From NCBI GenBank assembly GCA_946699065.1, contig CAMPDV010000116.1, forward strand, positions 310,001-374,000: a stretch of 64,000 nucleotides of DNA. Reading direction: 5' to 3'. Below are positions 35,859-46,704 of the stretch, in pieces. The first letter of the stretch is position 1. Each line of letters begins with the position of its first letter. The notes under the pieces were generated by a model. The model had not been told where the DNA came from. It saw nothing but the letters and a program-made list of their open reading frames with translations, and did no database searches. This DNA is from Loxodes magnus (taxonomy: Eukaryota; Ciliophora; Karyorelictea; Loxodida; Loxodidae). The position numbers and the translations under genes were made by a program.

Positions 35859-36744
35859 ATGTCAGGATTCTTCACGGTTACAAAAAAGGGTGAGTTAACA
35901 ACATCCTAGAAAGGCTAGGACCAGGAAAATTGCACCAAAAAAGTTACCCATCAGGATGAGTCTCCCACATAAGAAGAAAAGCCTAGGAAATAAGTTAAAA
36001 TATAATGCATTAAGAAGTCTCAAATCTCACCACATAGTAGTAAATATGCTATGATTAGGAGATAAAAGTGGAGCTCGATCTTCAAAAAGAGGTCAAAAAG
36101 TTGAAGAAAGACAATAAGAGATTTATGAAAAACTTGAAATTTCAGAGGAAAAGGAATTGAACCTCACGACTAATGAATGAGACCTTAACGCATTTTGAAA
36201 TATTTCAAAAAACTAGAACAGTTAATCATTACACTAACAATAGAAGAAGAAAGAACTGATCAACGGAAATGGAGGAAAACCAGCAAAAATATTAACGATA
36301 AATGGACAAACAAGAATAAGGAAATGATCCAATGATAATAGAAGGAGAAAATAACGTAAGATTTATATCTAACGACAAGCAAAAAGATGATTCTAATATA
36401 ATATTCAAGCGAATCTTTGGAAAAGGTGCCGTAAATTTCTCAATTTCAAGTAAGAAATTTGAAACTAGTAGATGTTTTTGGAGAAAAAATGAAAGGACAA
36501 TAAAAGCTAAAATCATCAAGAGAAAGAGAAAGATTATATTATATATATTTTTTTAATACCGCCATAGTTGTTCGAAGGTGAACAACAAGGTCATCTTCAT
36601 CAGAGGTTGGAGAAGTTAAGTACCCATAATCGACTTTATGTCTTCCTCTGCTTTGGTGATGCAATGAGACACAATCCTGTCATGTCCTTGGACCTCCAGC
36701 AAGTATTAAAGATTATGAGTATTCTAAAATTATATCAGTATTGA
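35859..36744 (+). CDS. Unidentified ORF in a GC-elevated patch
   Basis: ATG 35859 opens MSGFFTVTKKGELTTSQKG. Removing a candidate 19-nt intron (36040-36058) leads into a frame that stays open to UGA 36742, 288 residues in all. That frame includes YEKLEISEEKELNLTTNEWD and ends HLHQRLEKLSTHNRLYVFLC then FGDAMRHNPVMSLDLQQVLK, which looks like real protein. A different frame (36332-36556) is free of all three stop-type codons and also looks coding, so the gene model is not settled. Extra introns or decay are possible. No homology recognised. GC is higher than in the AT-rich DNA around it. Confidence 0.4.
36040..36058 (+). other. Candidate 19-nt intron
   Basis: GTAAATATGCTATGATTAG. Its removal links the two best frames of the unidentified ORF; support is only frame logic. 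Confidence 0.4.
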
Positions 36745-36849
36745 ACATTTTTATCAGTACTGAATAATTATACCAGTATAGAACAAGGTTTATCAGTATC
36801 TGATAATTTTATCAGTAACAAATATTCTTGTCAGTATGAAACATTTTTT
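36734..36849 (+). repeat. Degenerate 19-bp tandem repeat, six copies
   Basis: Units begin ATCAGTA or close variants at 36734, 36753, 36772, 36792, 36811 and 36830 (spacing 19,19,20,19,19). Core is ATCAGTATxGAACATTTTT. It lies at the 3' end of the unidentified ORF and just before a GC-rich hairpin. Confidence 0.8.
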
Positions 36850-36870
36850 TTAAAAAGCTGCGGACCAACG

Positions 36871-36887
36871 AGAGTGCTACGCGCTCT
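36871..36887 (+). other. Short GC-rich hairpin
   Basis: AGAGTGCTACGCGCTCT folds as a 7-bp stem (one G-T wobble) with a 3-nt loop, preceded by GCTGCGGACCAACG. It is a lone GC-rich spot in very AT-rich DNA. Function unknown. Confidence 0.4.
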
Positions 36888-37496
36888 ATAATCAAATTTA
36901 TTTATTTATAAAAAATTTGGGAAAAGTTTCAAAAAAAGATATCAATCATTATCTAGGCAAAAGAATATTTCAACGACAGTATGCATAGAAAGAAGAAGAA
37001 TTGTAGAGATTTTCATACTTTATATTCAGCCTCAGAGCAATCTAGAGGTTGACGGTAAAGAGTTTGAAATACCTTCAAGAACGTCAAACAATTAATTTTT
37101 ATTTGTAATTAAGCAAAATAAATTAAATATTTAATTTATTTGAAGCGTATTATTTACTCTTGGGTTCAAAAAATAAAGGCAAAAATATAAAAAATCTAAT
37201 TTATAAATCAGAATAGAAATTTTAAAAAATATAAAGAAAATTAGAGGATAAAGTATAAGAAAATCTATTAAAAGTTTAATAATTAAATAGTTAACATCAC
37301 TCTTACTAAGGCTATAATGAAACATTCAACTTAATACTTTTACTATTTTATTTCTAAGATGCAATTACTTCTGAAATAAAATGATTATGCAATAATTAAT
37401 TAGAATTTTAAGCAATAAATTTAAGAACTAAAAATAGTTATGAGTTACAAGATTCAGAAATTAAATTTATAAATATGCTTAGCTGAGATTTTTTAT
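36888..37496. other. AT-rich stretch with a possible coding relic
   Basis: Around 36910-37090 one plus-strand frame reads YLGKRIFQRQYAQKEEELQR then RAIQRLTVKSLKYLQERQ and looks protein-like, but it has no start and no domain. The rest is featureless. Confidence 0.3.
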
Positions 37497-37960
37497 GTTG
37501 ACCCAATATTTAAAGTAAACCCACATCCTTATAAAGTTAAATATGCTTATAGCACTATAAATTTAATTCAATTACAATAATTATACAATCTCTTCCATAG
37601 ATTCATAGCAATTATATTTTCGTTAATTAAACTTATTCCATTCTTAATGTTCCCAAAAAATAAAAAACAGTTAATTTGAAAGATAGAATTTAGATTATAT
37701 AAACCAAAGCTAATATCATATTCTGAAACATTTTATATAAGAAAGGATGAAAAATATTTAACAATGAAGAGATATTTTATTCATATGAATGTCGATATTA
37801 AGTAAATAAACTTTCATATTAACGGAAATGTTAATAACCTGATATGTGATTATGGAAGTATTAATCTATTAACTTGTAAAATATGTTCTAAAATTGTGCT
37901 TTTCAATATCCGAATATGGTATATAAGCAATACCTTCCTCTAGCTTTTATTATACTAAGT
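37497..37960 (+). pseudogene. Possible P4-ATPase-like relic
   Basis: One frame gives VDPIFKVNPHPYKVKYAYST followed by LYNLFHRFIAIIFSLIKLIP. This resembles the entry to TM1 of phospholipid flippases (N..x..KY ... L..F.R..N.YFL ... IP). No ATG, no phosphorylation motif DKTGT and no continuous catalytic domain follow. If real it is a decayed fragment; it may be chance. Confidence 0.2.
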
Positions 37961-39279
37961 TTCTTCTATCAGAAGTAGAATTAATAATGGATTTTTATTA
38001 TTTAAATATCAAGGTAAATAAGTATTCTCATATTATATGACTTATCAAGCTGTAGATATAAATTTGCTAGTTTTCGAATTTTTGATAATTATTTGAAGAA
38101 ATACTTCTGATTATGCTAAGTAAGTTTAAGGATAATTTTGTATATTACTAATTATGGTTGGATGCTTGATGGATAATTACTAATTTAACCTTGTACATTG
38201 AATTTTAGATAGCAGAAGCTAGGAAGGAAGAGAAAATAAAAATTATTTAACAATCAATAGAAAAACTAAAAGCTTTAACTAGGGATAAGAATTATTAATT
38301 AAACCAATCAAAGAAAGAAAAATTAAAAAAAGAGAGATTGAAACTTATCTTCATTTCAATTACTCAAGTGAGGAAAATTAATTGCTTAAAGAAAATAAAT
38401 ATAATGCATAGAGTTCTGATTCCTATTCTCAACTTTTAACAACTAAAAAAAGAATCTATTAATCAAAAAAAGTATAAATAAAAATAGAAGTATTGAAACT
38501 AGCAATTTATGATAATTATAAAAATTTAAACTTTATAATAGAAGAAAAACTTCTTATTTGCAAGATATTCATTATTATAGCATATTGTTAAGCCTATCAT
38601 TAAGAAATTAGATAATTATTAACTCTTAGAAAAGATAACAAAGGTGTAGGGATATTTTGCTATGCTTTCAAATATATTGGTTGTTACTTTAGGAAATTAT
38701 GAATAATATGGCAAGTAAAAATATATTTCTTAACTCATTTATTTAATTAAAAATTTTCTCAAATTTAAATATAATTAAAAGGGAATAGAAAAACAGGAGA
38801 AAAAATCGCCATAAACGTTAACTCAAAATTAAAGAAAAAACTCACCTAAAGATCTTAGAAGATATATTAACTAAATTTACATAACATATCCTTTCTAATA
38901 TGCATTTTAAGAAGAAATAAATAAAGCAAACTTAACCACTTTAGGATAAGTTAATTCTTACATCAGAAGCATGCGAAAGAAAAACATACTTTGCTAGTTT
39001 AATTTACGAAGAAAATATTTTTTAACTTATGAAAGTTTTAAATTAATATACAATCGCTTAAAACATCTTTCCCCTAATAAAAAGTTTTGAGCGCTCTTAT
39101 TACCTTATAACGTTAGTTTTATTTAAATTTAAATTTCTAAGAAGTTTATCATAGAATGAAATAATACAAATCAGTTTGCATAATCAAGTTTTTGACACTA
39201 TCTAATATAAAAAGTTGCTATCAGATAAAAAGAAGTCTTTCAAATATAAGGAATGCTTTAAGAGAGTTGTAGCATAGTT

Positions 39280-40143
39280 ATGCAATTATTAAGTTATAAT
39301 TCTATAAAATTAATAAATTTCTGTTAATTAAAAAAGAAAAGCAATCTATTAAGAAAATTAAGTAGCAAGATCTACCTTTAAAGTTCATAATATGCATTAA
39401 AATAATTTATATATTAGAATCAGTTAACATTTGATGATTCCCTTAAAATTAATTTCATCAAGTTTAGTATAAGATAAAAGAGTAATAATCTTATTGATTA
39501 CGATTTACTTTTAAACAAATCCAGAGCGTAAACTTTAAATAACTCATAAATCTTAACAAAATTAGTAAGCATTTTAATAAAGTCCAAGAAGGATGAAGAA
39601 AGCTAGTAGATTATGAAAATAGCAAGCTAGGATAATTATAAACTTATAAAGATATAGTGGGAAGATTAGTTTGATGTTAATAATTTATCGTCTCTTTAAA
39701 GACCTATAAAATAAAACAAAAAAGTATACTTACAACTTAAAAGGTTACTTATAAAAAGAGAAGGTATAATCTTCATAAAATATAAAATTATTGGCTATTT
39801 CTAGTTTGATTAACAGAAAATACATTCATAAAAGAACTAAAAAATAGTTTTTGGTAAAACTTGGACATTCTAAATATATGAATCATATGAATCTCTATAA
39901 GATCTGATAGAATGACTAAAGATTTCAAAATATAAAATTAAATAAGTCTATCATTAATCCAGTTTCTTAAATCATAAATTAAACTGCAAGAGAACTAAAT
40001 TAGATTAATAATAAGACATATTAATAAAATAAAATCGAAGAAAACTTAAAATAATTAGCAAAAATACATAGTTAGAAGATAATTAAACTAGTAATAATTT
40101 AATTAAATATTTGGATGTGCATGAAATTAGAAAAAGGAGATGA
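39280..40143 (+). CDS. Weak ORF, possibly WHIM/DDT-like chromatin protein piece
   Basis: ATG to UGA, 287 residues with one internal UGA. The best part reads EGIIFIKYKIIGYFQFDQQK, then FGKTWTFQIYESYESLQDLI and EWLKISKYK. The order (a G.D/K..N/I.Y..F strand, then W.xY.....L..LI.WL) recalls the WHIM/WSD modules of chromatin-remodelling subunits, but matches are few and GC is low. It may be a relic. The start is arbitrary. Confidence 0.25.
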
Positions 40144-41379
40144 TTCTATAAATATGTGGCTATTTTGCTAAAAGCTTTATATAGTAATTTAATGCAAACA
40201 CTAGATCATATATAATTTTTAATCTAATTTATTTGGATATTAGCTTGTAAAAAGATGTGCCTTACTCTTAGAAACTTAGCTAGTATAGTTTGAAGTTTAA
40301 GAGTGAATAACTCCCTATTTCTATATTTTTAAAACGAAAAAAACAAATATTTTAAGTTTCAAGATTCTCTATAGCTCTTTCTTCACCGAAAGTATCTAAA
40401 AATACGGCATGATGACTAAAATAATAAAGTTATGAGACTATAATTCTCAGAAAAAAATTGAAGAAGATAAAAATTTTTATAGTGAAAGGAAGAGTTAATT
40501 TTCAGAAAAAGAAAGCAAATTTATAAAAATATTAGTAAAGAACTTTATTTTCATAGTAGCATATGAAAAATTTATACTTAAACATCCATAAAAATTTAAA
40601 TTACCAAATTTAATGTAGTACTCATTAAAAAGGCTTATCAATATATAAAGGTAAAATAAAGAATGAGTACTGTAAATTTTTATAAAAATAGAAACAATCA
40701 TTGAGTATATTTAATTAAAAATTGAAATTTAGAGTATAATCTACAGGTTGATTTTAAAATAAAATTCTCTCAATACTTTAATGAATTAAAATCGAAAAGA
40801 AATAAAAGCATTTTGAAAATAATTTATACCACTGTACTTTGATAAAAAAGGGCATTATAAAACATTTAAAAAGATTAATAATTTACAATGATGATGATAG
40901 TTTGTTAATTGTAATGAAAGCAAATTCATTGAATTTTTAATGAAAGATTAAAATAAAAATATTTATTCTTTAAGAAAATCTAAATAATTTATTTACATTT
41001 AACTATAATTGTTAAAGTTTAAATACTATTAATGAGTAAAGAAACAATAAAATTTAAATAGCAAAGTTAAACTTTAAAAACATTTATTAAGATACCGAAG
41101 ATCTGATGTACAATGTATATTGATTCTTTAATAGGAGATAAGAGTAAATGAAAGATAAATAAACATAATATTTTGATTTGTTTAAATATAATGATATTCA
41201 AAAATATTAAAGTATAAAATTAAATAAAAACTAATAGACAACAATTTTTAATCGAATTAACTTAAAAATCAGAAATTTTAAATAAGATAAAAATAATAAT
41301 TAATAAAACTGATTTGTCTGAGTCTATGACAAAAACTAAATGATCTAATTTGATTTAAATAAGTAATAAAAGATATAGA
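40144..41379. other. AT-rich end of the inverted-repeat interior
   Basis: About 1.2 kb, very AT-rich, with no supported feature. It ends where arm B identity begins. Confidence 0.45.
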
Positions 41380-42953
41380 AAGATATTAGTAGAAAGACTT
41401 TTAATATTAAATTGAATTTGCTAAATAAACTTAAAAAATATTTCTAAAGTTTCTTTAAAATTCTCCCTCTCAATCTAATTTCTCCCATACTCTCTTACCA
41501 AGCTCATATAAAAATAAACTTGCATTGCAGTCGTACTAATATACTGATTCCCCTGTCAATATTGCTGATGTATATGTCCAGAAACTTGGAAATTGATCTC
41601 CATGCTTGACAACTCCTTTTTCGTCTATTAGACTTGTTTCAAATCCAAACGCGTAATCTTACCATATTAAAGCAGCTCTATACTTCTCCAATCCTATCGT
41701 ATTCGTTTAGAACACATTATCTGGAAGTGTTACACCTGATAGTCTCCATTCGTTCTTCATCAAATCATAAATTTGAACTGATTTTGTTTCTCCTTCATTC
41801 GAAGTTCCTCCGTATATATTAATTTCTTAATTAAAAAAGCATCCTCCATATAATCAAACTGGAGTAGTAATATCAGCTACATTACCGAACTTCTTCTTCT
41901 AGAAGTAATAAGCCTCACATTCCTTTATCTTAGTATTCTGTTATCCTCCTGAAATGATGAAGTTCCTGTTAAGAGCATTTATAGTCCTATGCCAATATCT
42001 TTCTTATATCATTTATTTGATTTCCACATTTCCTTGCTAAATTATAGTGTAGTCTCTATTTCCATTGAATCCTCCTGATACTATTACAGTTTGATCATTT
42101 ATTTGCTCTATATAAGTGAGATCATCTTAAGTGTTTTCAGGAATATTCACTTCTTATTTAGACTTTTGTTTAGTTTGAACGTTATAAGAAACTTGGTTCT
42201 TTGTATAGCTTTCGAAGGTAGTAACTAGAGAGAATTAGTTCGATTTCTACCAGTTTTGAGTTTGAGGGTCTTATTAGGGACACATTTTGAATAGAGTGGA
42301 CTGTAAGCGTTTAGACAAGGAAGTTAGAATCTTATCAAGTCTAACGAACTCATTTTTACATAAGGAGTCAAGATTATTGTATTACTATTGATTAACTAGG
42401 GTCTAAGAGTTCCATGGATTTTAGGCAGGGATAGTTCTTTATTCTAAGCGTGAAGACATAGAAAGGTAATCGTTGATGTATTTATCAGTTTCGATTTGAT
42501 TTGATTGGATGGTTTTATATAAATCATTAGTATTTTTAAATAGAATCTGTTCAAGCTGTATCATCACTTGTTCAGTGACTGCTTATTTTCTCTAGCAGAG
42601 TTCTATCAAATTTGCTTTGTTTTAGTTCTTATACTGTTTAAGTGTCTCAGAAGCTAATCTGTAATCTCTAGCTTGAGTAATTTCGGGAGCTTAAAGTCTT
42701 TGTAATATACTAGTATCTTTTTGTAAGTCAGGAGGCGTAGTATAAGTTAATTATCCACAAGATCTGCATTAAATGTTGTAACTTTACTAAAACTACGAAC
42801 CAGCACAGCTGAAGCAAATTCTATGCTAGCAATTTAAGATGCAAGGATATTTACTAATGGAATCAAAAGGTTGATTGCATTAAGTGCAATTTGCATTAGA
42901 TTACATTTTTATTATAATGAAATAATTTTTATGTCAATCATAATTTTCGATTT
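41380..42953 (-). repeat. Inverted-repeat arm B (1,574 bp)
   Basis: Reverse-complement partner of 31938-33511. Flanking sequence outside and inside differs from that of arm A from the first base, so the duplicated unit is the gene plus short UTR-sized flanks. Confidence 0.95.
41470..42906 (-). CDS. RING-coiled-coil-kelch protein, copy B
   Basis: Same length (478 residues) and architecture as copy A. I saw five differences in the coding part: Arg to Ser (copy A base 32110), Asp to Glu (32245), Ala to Thr (33191) and two silent (32341, 33196). RING cysteines and histidine and all kelch GG motifs are intact, so both copies look functional. Three of five changes alter the protein, which fits very recent duplication. 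Putative E3 ligase as for copy A. It is transcribed towards the 7.9-kb interior, as copy A is. Confidence 0.85.
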
Positions 42954-44447
42954 ATTTTATTTATATAAATTCCTAACTTCATCATCCTTTCTTTTGTTAT
43001 AAAATATTTGCTGTTAGATTTTTTAAGTTTATTTTAGATTTTATACGATTCAATGCTTAAGAAATTTATTTAAATATAATTAGAATCTTTACAATTTTAT
43101 CTCTATCTTGAGCTTGATTTATATAACTTCTATAAAAATTAGGCAAGTTTGATACTTTTAAGTGGGATTTACTTTTGTTTACTTATATTATTTTAAGAAA
43201 ATCGTTGATAAAATAGTTCTTTGTATTTTTAGATTCTCTATTATTTCTCATTCTTTCATTTCATATTTTTAATAAATGAAGATTGACTTATTGCTATTAT
43301 AATTTGTATAAGCTAATAAAATTATCATCTGAACTTTAATCCTCTTTCTAAATTTTAAAGTAAATGGCAAAATAATAGTGTTAGCACTAAAAGGCTTTCT
43401 AAGATCTAATAGAATAGCATTATTTATTGTCTTCAAATTATTAACCTCACTAGGTAATTCCTTTAACATCAGTTGACGATTTGCTATTTATTATGATGTG
43501 CTTATTTAAGCTAAATTTTTATTAACCAAAGTATCAGTAGATCTAAGCTTTTAATTTCCTTTAATCTTTTAACTAAAATCTCTTTGCTGAGAATTGAGAT
43601 ACACAAATAAAATCTCTTATAATATATAATTGCCCAGTTACATATCTTAAGATATGATAAGTCTTAGTTTAAATGCTAAAGCAATAGAAAGCTAAATTAG
43701 TGCTTATTAATGACTAACTAGTGTTATATCCTTCGTTGCTTTTACTTAATTTATGGATAAAAACTACTTGCCTACCTCTTATATTTATAATCGTTTTAAT
43801 GAGCTCGTAGAGTTTAAAAAAGTTGTTTAAAGTTAAAATTTAAATTTAGTTTCCACTTCATTTTTGGGATATAATAGTTAGATTTTATCTCTTTTCCTTT
43901 TTCTTACTAAAAAGGTTGAAAATAAGGTATTTCAATTAACTGAATTCAGTTAATTGAATTGTTTCCTTCTAAATTATTTACCAAGACTGTATCTAAGTAG
44001 CTTGAAATGAATATTTTAACAATTGAATTAATACGAGAAAGCTATGCTAAGTATAATATGCTAAGTACTAAGTTATATTAGCTATTAGAAGAGAAATATA
44101 GATATAAGCCTAAATTATTAAAAGGGATATATAAATAGAAAGCTAAGCTGCTTCATTTCTAAACTTGATAATTAGCTTTAGTCTCTATTATTAAATGATT
44201 ATATTAGCTTAAAATTGAATAAACGAGAAGAGCTTGAGTTTAAAGTTAAATACTTCTATGCTATTGAAATAAAATAGAGGGTTGAAACTGAGAAAAACTA
44301 ATAGTAACGAGTAGTTAAAAATTAAGTTTAGAGAGGTTTTTCTAATTAAATAAGCTTTTTTTATCCTTTAGGGTGATTTTAAGACAAGAAACGAGTAAAA
44401 ACGTTTGCAAAGAATAATATAAGGCAAAAAGGGGTCTGCGAGTTATA
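42954..44447. other. Intergenic region with a perfect palindrome
   Basis: About 1.5 kb of AT-rich DNA. Only notable element is the 28-bp palindrome at 43931-43958. Confidence 0.5.
43931..43958. repeat. Perfect 28-bp palindrome
   Basis: Fourteen bases followed directly by their reverse complement with no spacer; the left half is TTCAATTAACTGAA and the centre GAATTC. It could extrude a cruciform or bind a dimeric factor. Confidence 0.85.
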
Positions 44448-45188
44448 ATGAAGGTAGCTCTTAACTTAATAATTGCTTTTCTTGTGTTTTAATTAGTAAA
44501 CTGCAATCCTTAAAGCTGGAAGCTTAGAATAAAGAAGAATGAAGAGAAGAACAAAGGAGTTTATTCTAGTGACCTACTTGAAACATGTGATCAATCTAAT
44601 GAGACTTGCTAGAACTCATTCAATGAGAATGCGAAAGATCTAAAACAGCTAAATTGGATGAAGAGAAGTATTAAAATAATGGGAGTGGAAATTAATCATA
44701 TTGAAAAGGATATACAAATATATATGGAAAGAAATAATAGGAAAAGAGTTAGTCTGAAAGAGTAAAAGGAACTTCTATAGAGAAAAATAAAGTATATTGA
44801 TTAAGAAATTTAATCGATATAATCAAAGGATAATTCTCCCCTTTTATAATCTAAGATATCAAATATCTGGAATTATTTAAATTAGTTTGACCAGAAGTTA
44901 AATAATAACTCACTTAATACAGAAATAAAATAAGAAATTTAGAATTAAAACGCTAATTTATGCTTTTCAGGTGTTGAAAATAATGCTATCTAGAACTAAA
45001 ATTAAAAGGATTTTGAAGATTATTAAGAAATTTAACCCTAAAGTAACTAAAATAAAGAGAAGGAAGAAATAGAAGATTTGGCTGAATGGTCATTAATTGA
45101 ATATTTAGGGGATGTAATGATGCAACTAATTCAAGAAATCAAGACAGGAAGTGAAAACTAGTAGTTTATGGCGATGAAGAATGTTTGA
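44448..45188 (+). CDS. Secreted coiled-coil protein
   Basis: 246 residues, no intron, UGA stop. The N-terminus MKVALNLIIAFLVFQLVNC is a clear signal peptide. The mature part has a CxxSNETC pair (DLLETCDQSNETC) and a long charged, heptad-like middle (KRSIKIMGVEINHIEKDIQI, LLQRKIKYIDQEIQSIQ). A Gln/Asn-rich part and a last helix (AEWSLIEYLGDVMMQLIQEI) follow. No family recognised. Ciliate extrusome and cortical proteins often look like this, but that is only a guess. Confidence 0.75.
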
Positions 45189-45621
45189 GTCAAAAAAATT
45201 TGCTAATTTTAAGTATTTTTAATAACTACAATCCTTCCTACAATCTTTCATTATATATATAACCACACATTGCAAATTTTAGTCTCTTATTTTAATGATT
45301 CAAGAGATAGCTAAGTAATAATATTATTCATTATAAGATTAGCCTCCAATACTCTTATCTATTTGCAATAATATTTAAAAACCATATTCATCTTAATATA
45401 TAGATAAGACAACATTATAATGCAAATATATTTAGTTATGCTACACTAAGATAATCTTAAGTATTTTAATAGTAGGAGTTAATTTTATTTATTTAATGTA
45501 ATAATTATAAGGAAGTATTGGAGTTCTTTCCAGTATTTATAAGATGGTGCTAGTTCTTAAGGAATTGAAGATATATTAAAAATTAAATTTAAAAAGAATT
45601 ATAAATTATTTAATTTCATCC
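45189..45621. other. Convergent intergenic spacer
   Basis: About 430 bp between convergent genes, nothing seen. Confidence 0.5.
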
Positions 45622-46704
45622 TCATTCTGCTTAAGTCTATTATACTTTGGATGGTAATGGTGTATACTCCCTTATATTTTTTTAAGTACTCAATAGCCCT
45701 CCTAATGCTGGTAAATAATTTCCATGCTTACTATACATTATTTTAATTGAAGATCCACTAAAAAAATCTAGAGCTGTTTGTATGCATTTCATAAAACGGG
45801 GAATTTCCATTAAGTTTCCTACGACTATCACTTTTTATAGATTTTCAGTTTGAGCTGTTCAGTTTATAACTTAAGTCATGTTGATAGCTAGCATTGTGAG
45901 TAAAGATCTTGATATATCGTTTTTATTTGCTTCTAGCAAATTTTAGTCATTTTTGAAATTGCCAAAACTACTTGCAATTCAATCACCTTGTAAACCAATC
46001 GATTCAATACCTCCGCCATATATATCACCAACTGACATATCACATTTAAAATTTCTGCCCTAAGCAGCACCTTAAATGGCTTCTTTTGGCTTTTAAAAAT
46101 CAGTCATTAGTTTAATAAGGCCTCAGTAAGTAGTAGCTCCTATATGAGATCCTCCAATCCTAGTAAAATTGCTGGCTGAATCTACTCTATAAAGACTAAT
46201 GCCAGTTCTTACATTTGCTAGCATATAAGGATAAAGATTTTCCCCTTCGTTTAATAACTCTACCTAAGGTTCTTTTTACAGGAAGTTATTAACAGAAAAT
46301 AGTTCAATAGGTTCTTTTTAATCCACTTTATAACTAAAAAATGTTGCCTAATTAGTCGAATTAAGGAAATCCAATGCAAATATACAATTAGAGTTAAAGT
46401 GCAAAGCTTAAATATCATTTATCTATTCATAATTCAGCATAATTTCCTTCATTGCATTTTATAAGTTAACTCCAGTCGCAGTAATTGAACCCTTGGTTTC
46501 ACTGAAAAACTTCATAAATTCTAGTCCTTTAAAATCATTTATTTATTTATTATTTATTTAAAAGAAATAAAAGGTTGACTTCAACAGCTCGTTATAAAAA
46601 TAAATTTCACTCTGGTTTACTAACTGCTACTAGGCTTCTCCTGGAATACATATAGCTATGCGAATATAAACTGGTCCTATGTCTATCGATATTTAATTAC
46701 CCAT
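45622..46704 (-). CDS. Type II pantothenate kinase
   Basis: 360 residues, no intron. N-terminal phosphate loop ISIDIGPVYIRIAI. Family blocks: LYPYMLANVRTGISLYRVDS, RIGGSHIGATTYWGLIKLM, SVGDIYGGGIESIGLQGDW followed by IASSFGN, then VIVVGNLMEIPRFMKCIQTA and the end GNYLPALGGLL. It phosphorylates pantothenate, the first step of CoA synthesis, in cytosol or mitochondria. Two in-frame UGA codons lie one codon apart at the end (45622-45624 and 45616-45618), a likely double stop. Four internal UGA read as Trp at sensible places (TYWGL, GDWIAS, INWTAQ). Confidence 0.93.

Noticed and set aside
36555..36720. 5S rRNA-like look (GCCATAG ... GAAGTTAAGTACC ... GGTGATGCAATGAGAC)
   Set aside because: The GAAGTTAAG stretch resembles 5S loop C, but spacing is wrong by about 20 nt and helix I cannot form. 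One frame reads as protein (LYVFLCFGDAMRHNPVMSLD).
31938..42953. Transposon with long terminal inverted repeats
   Set aside because: The arms are a normal cellular RING-kelch gene, there is no transposase inside and no target-site duplication at the outer edges.
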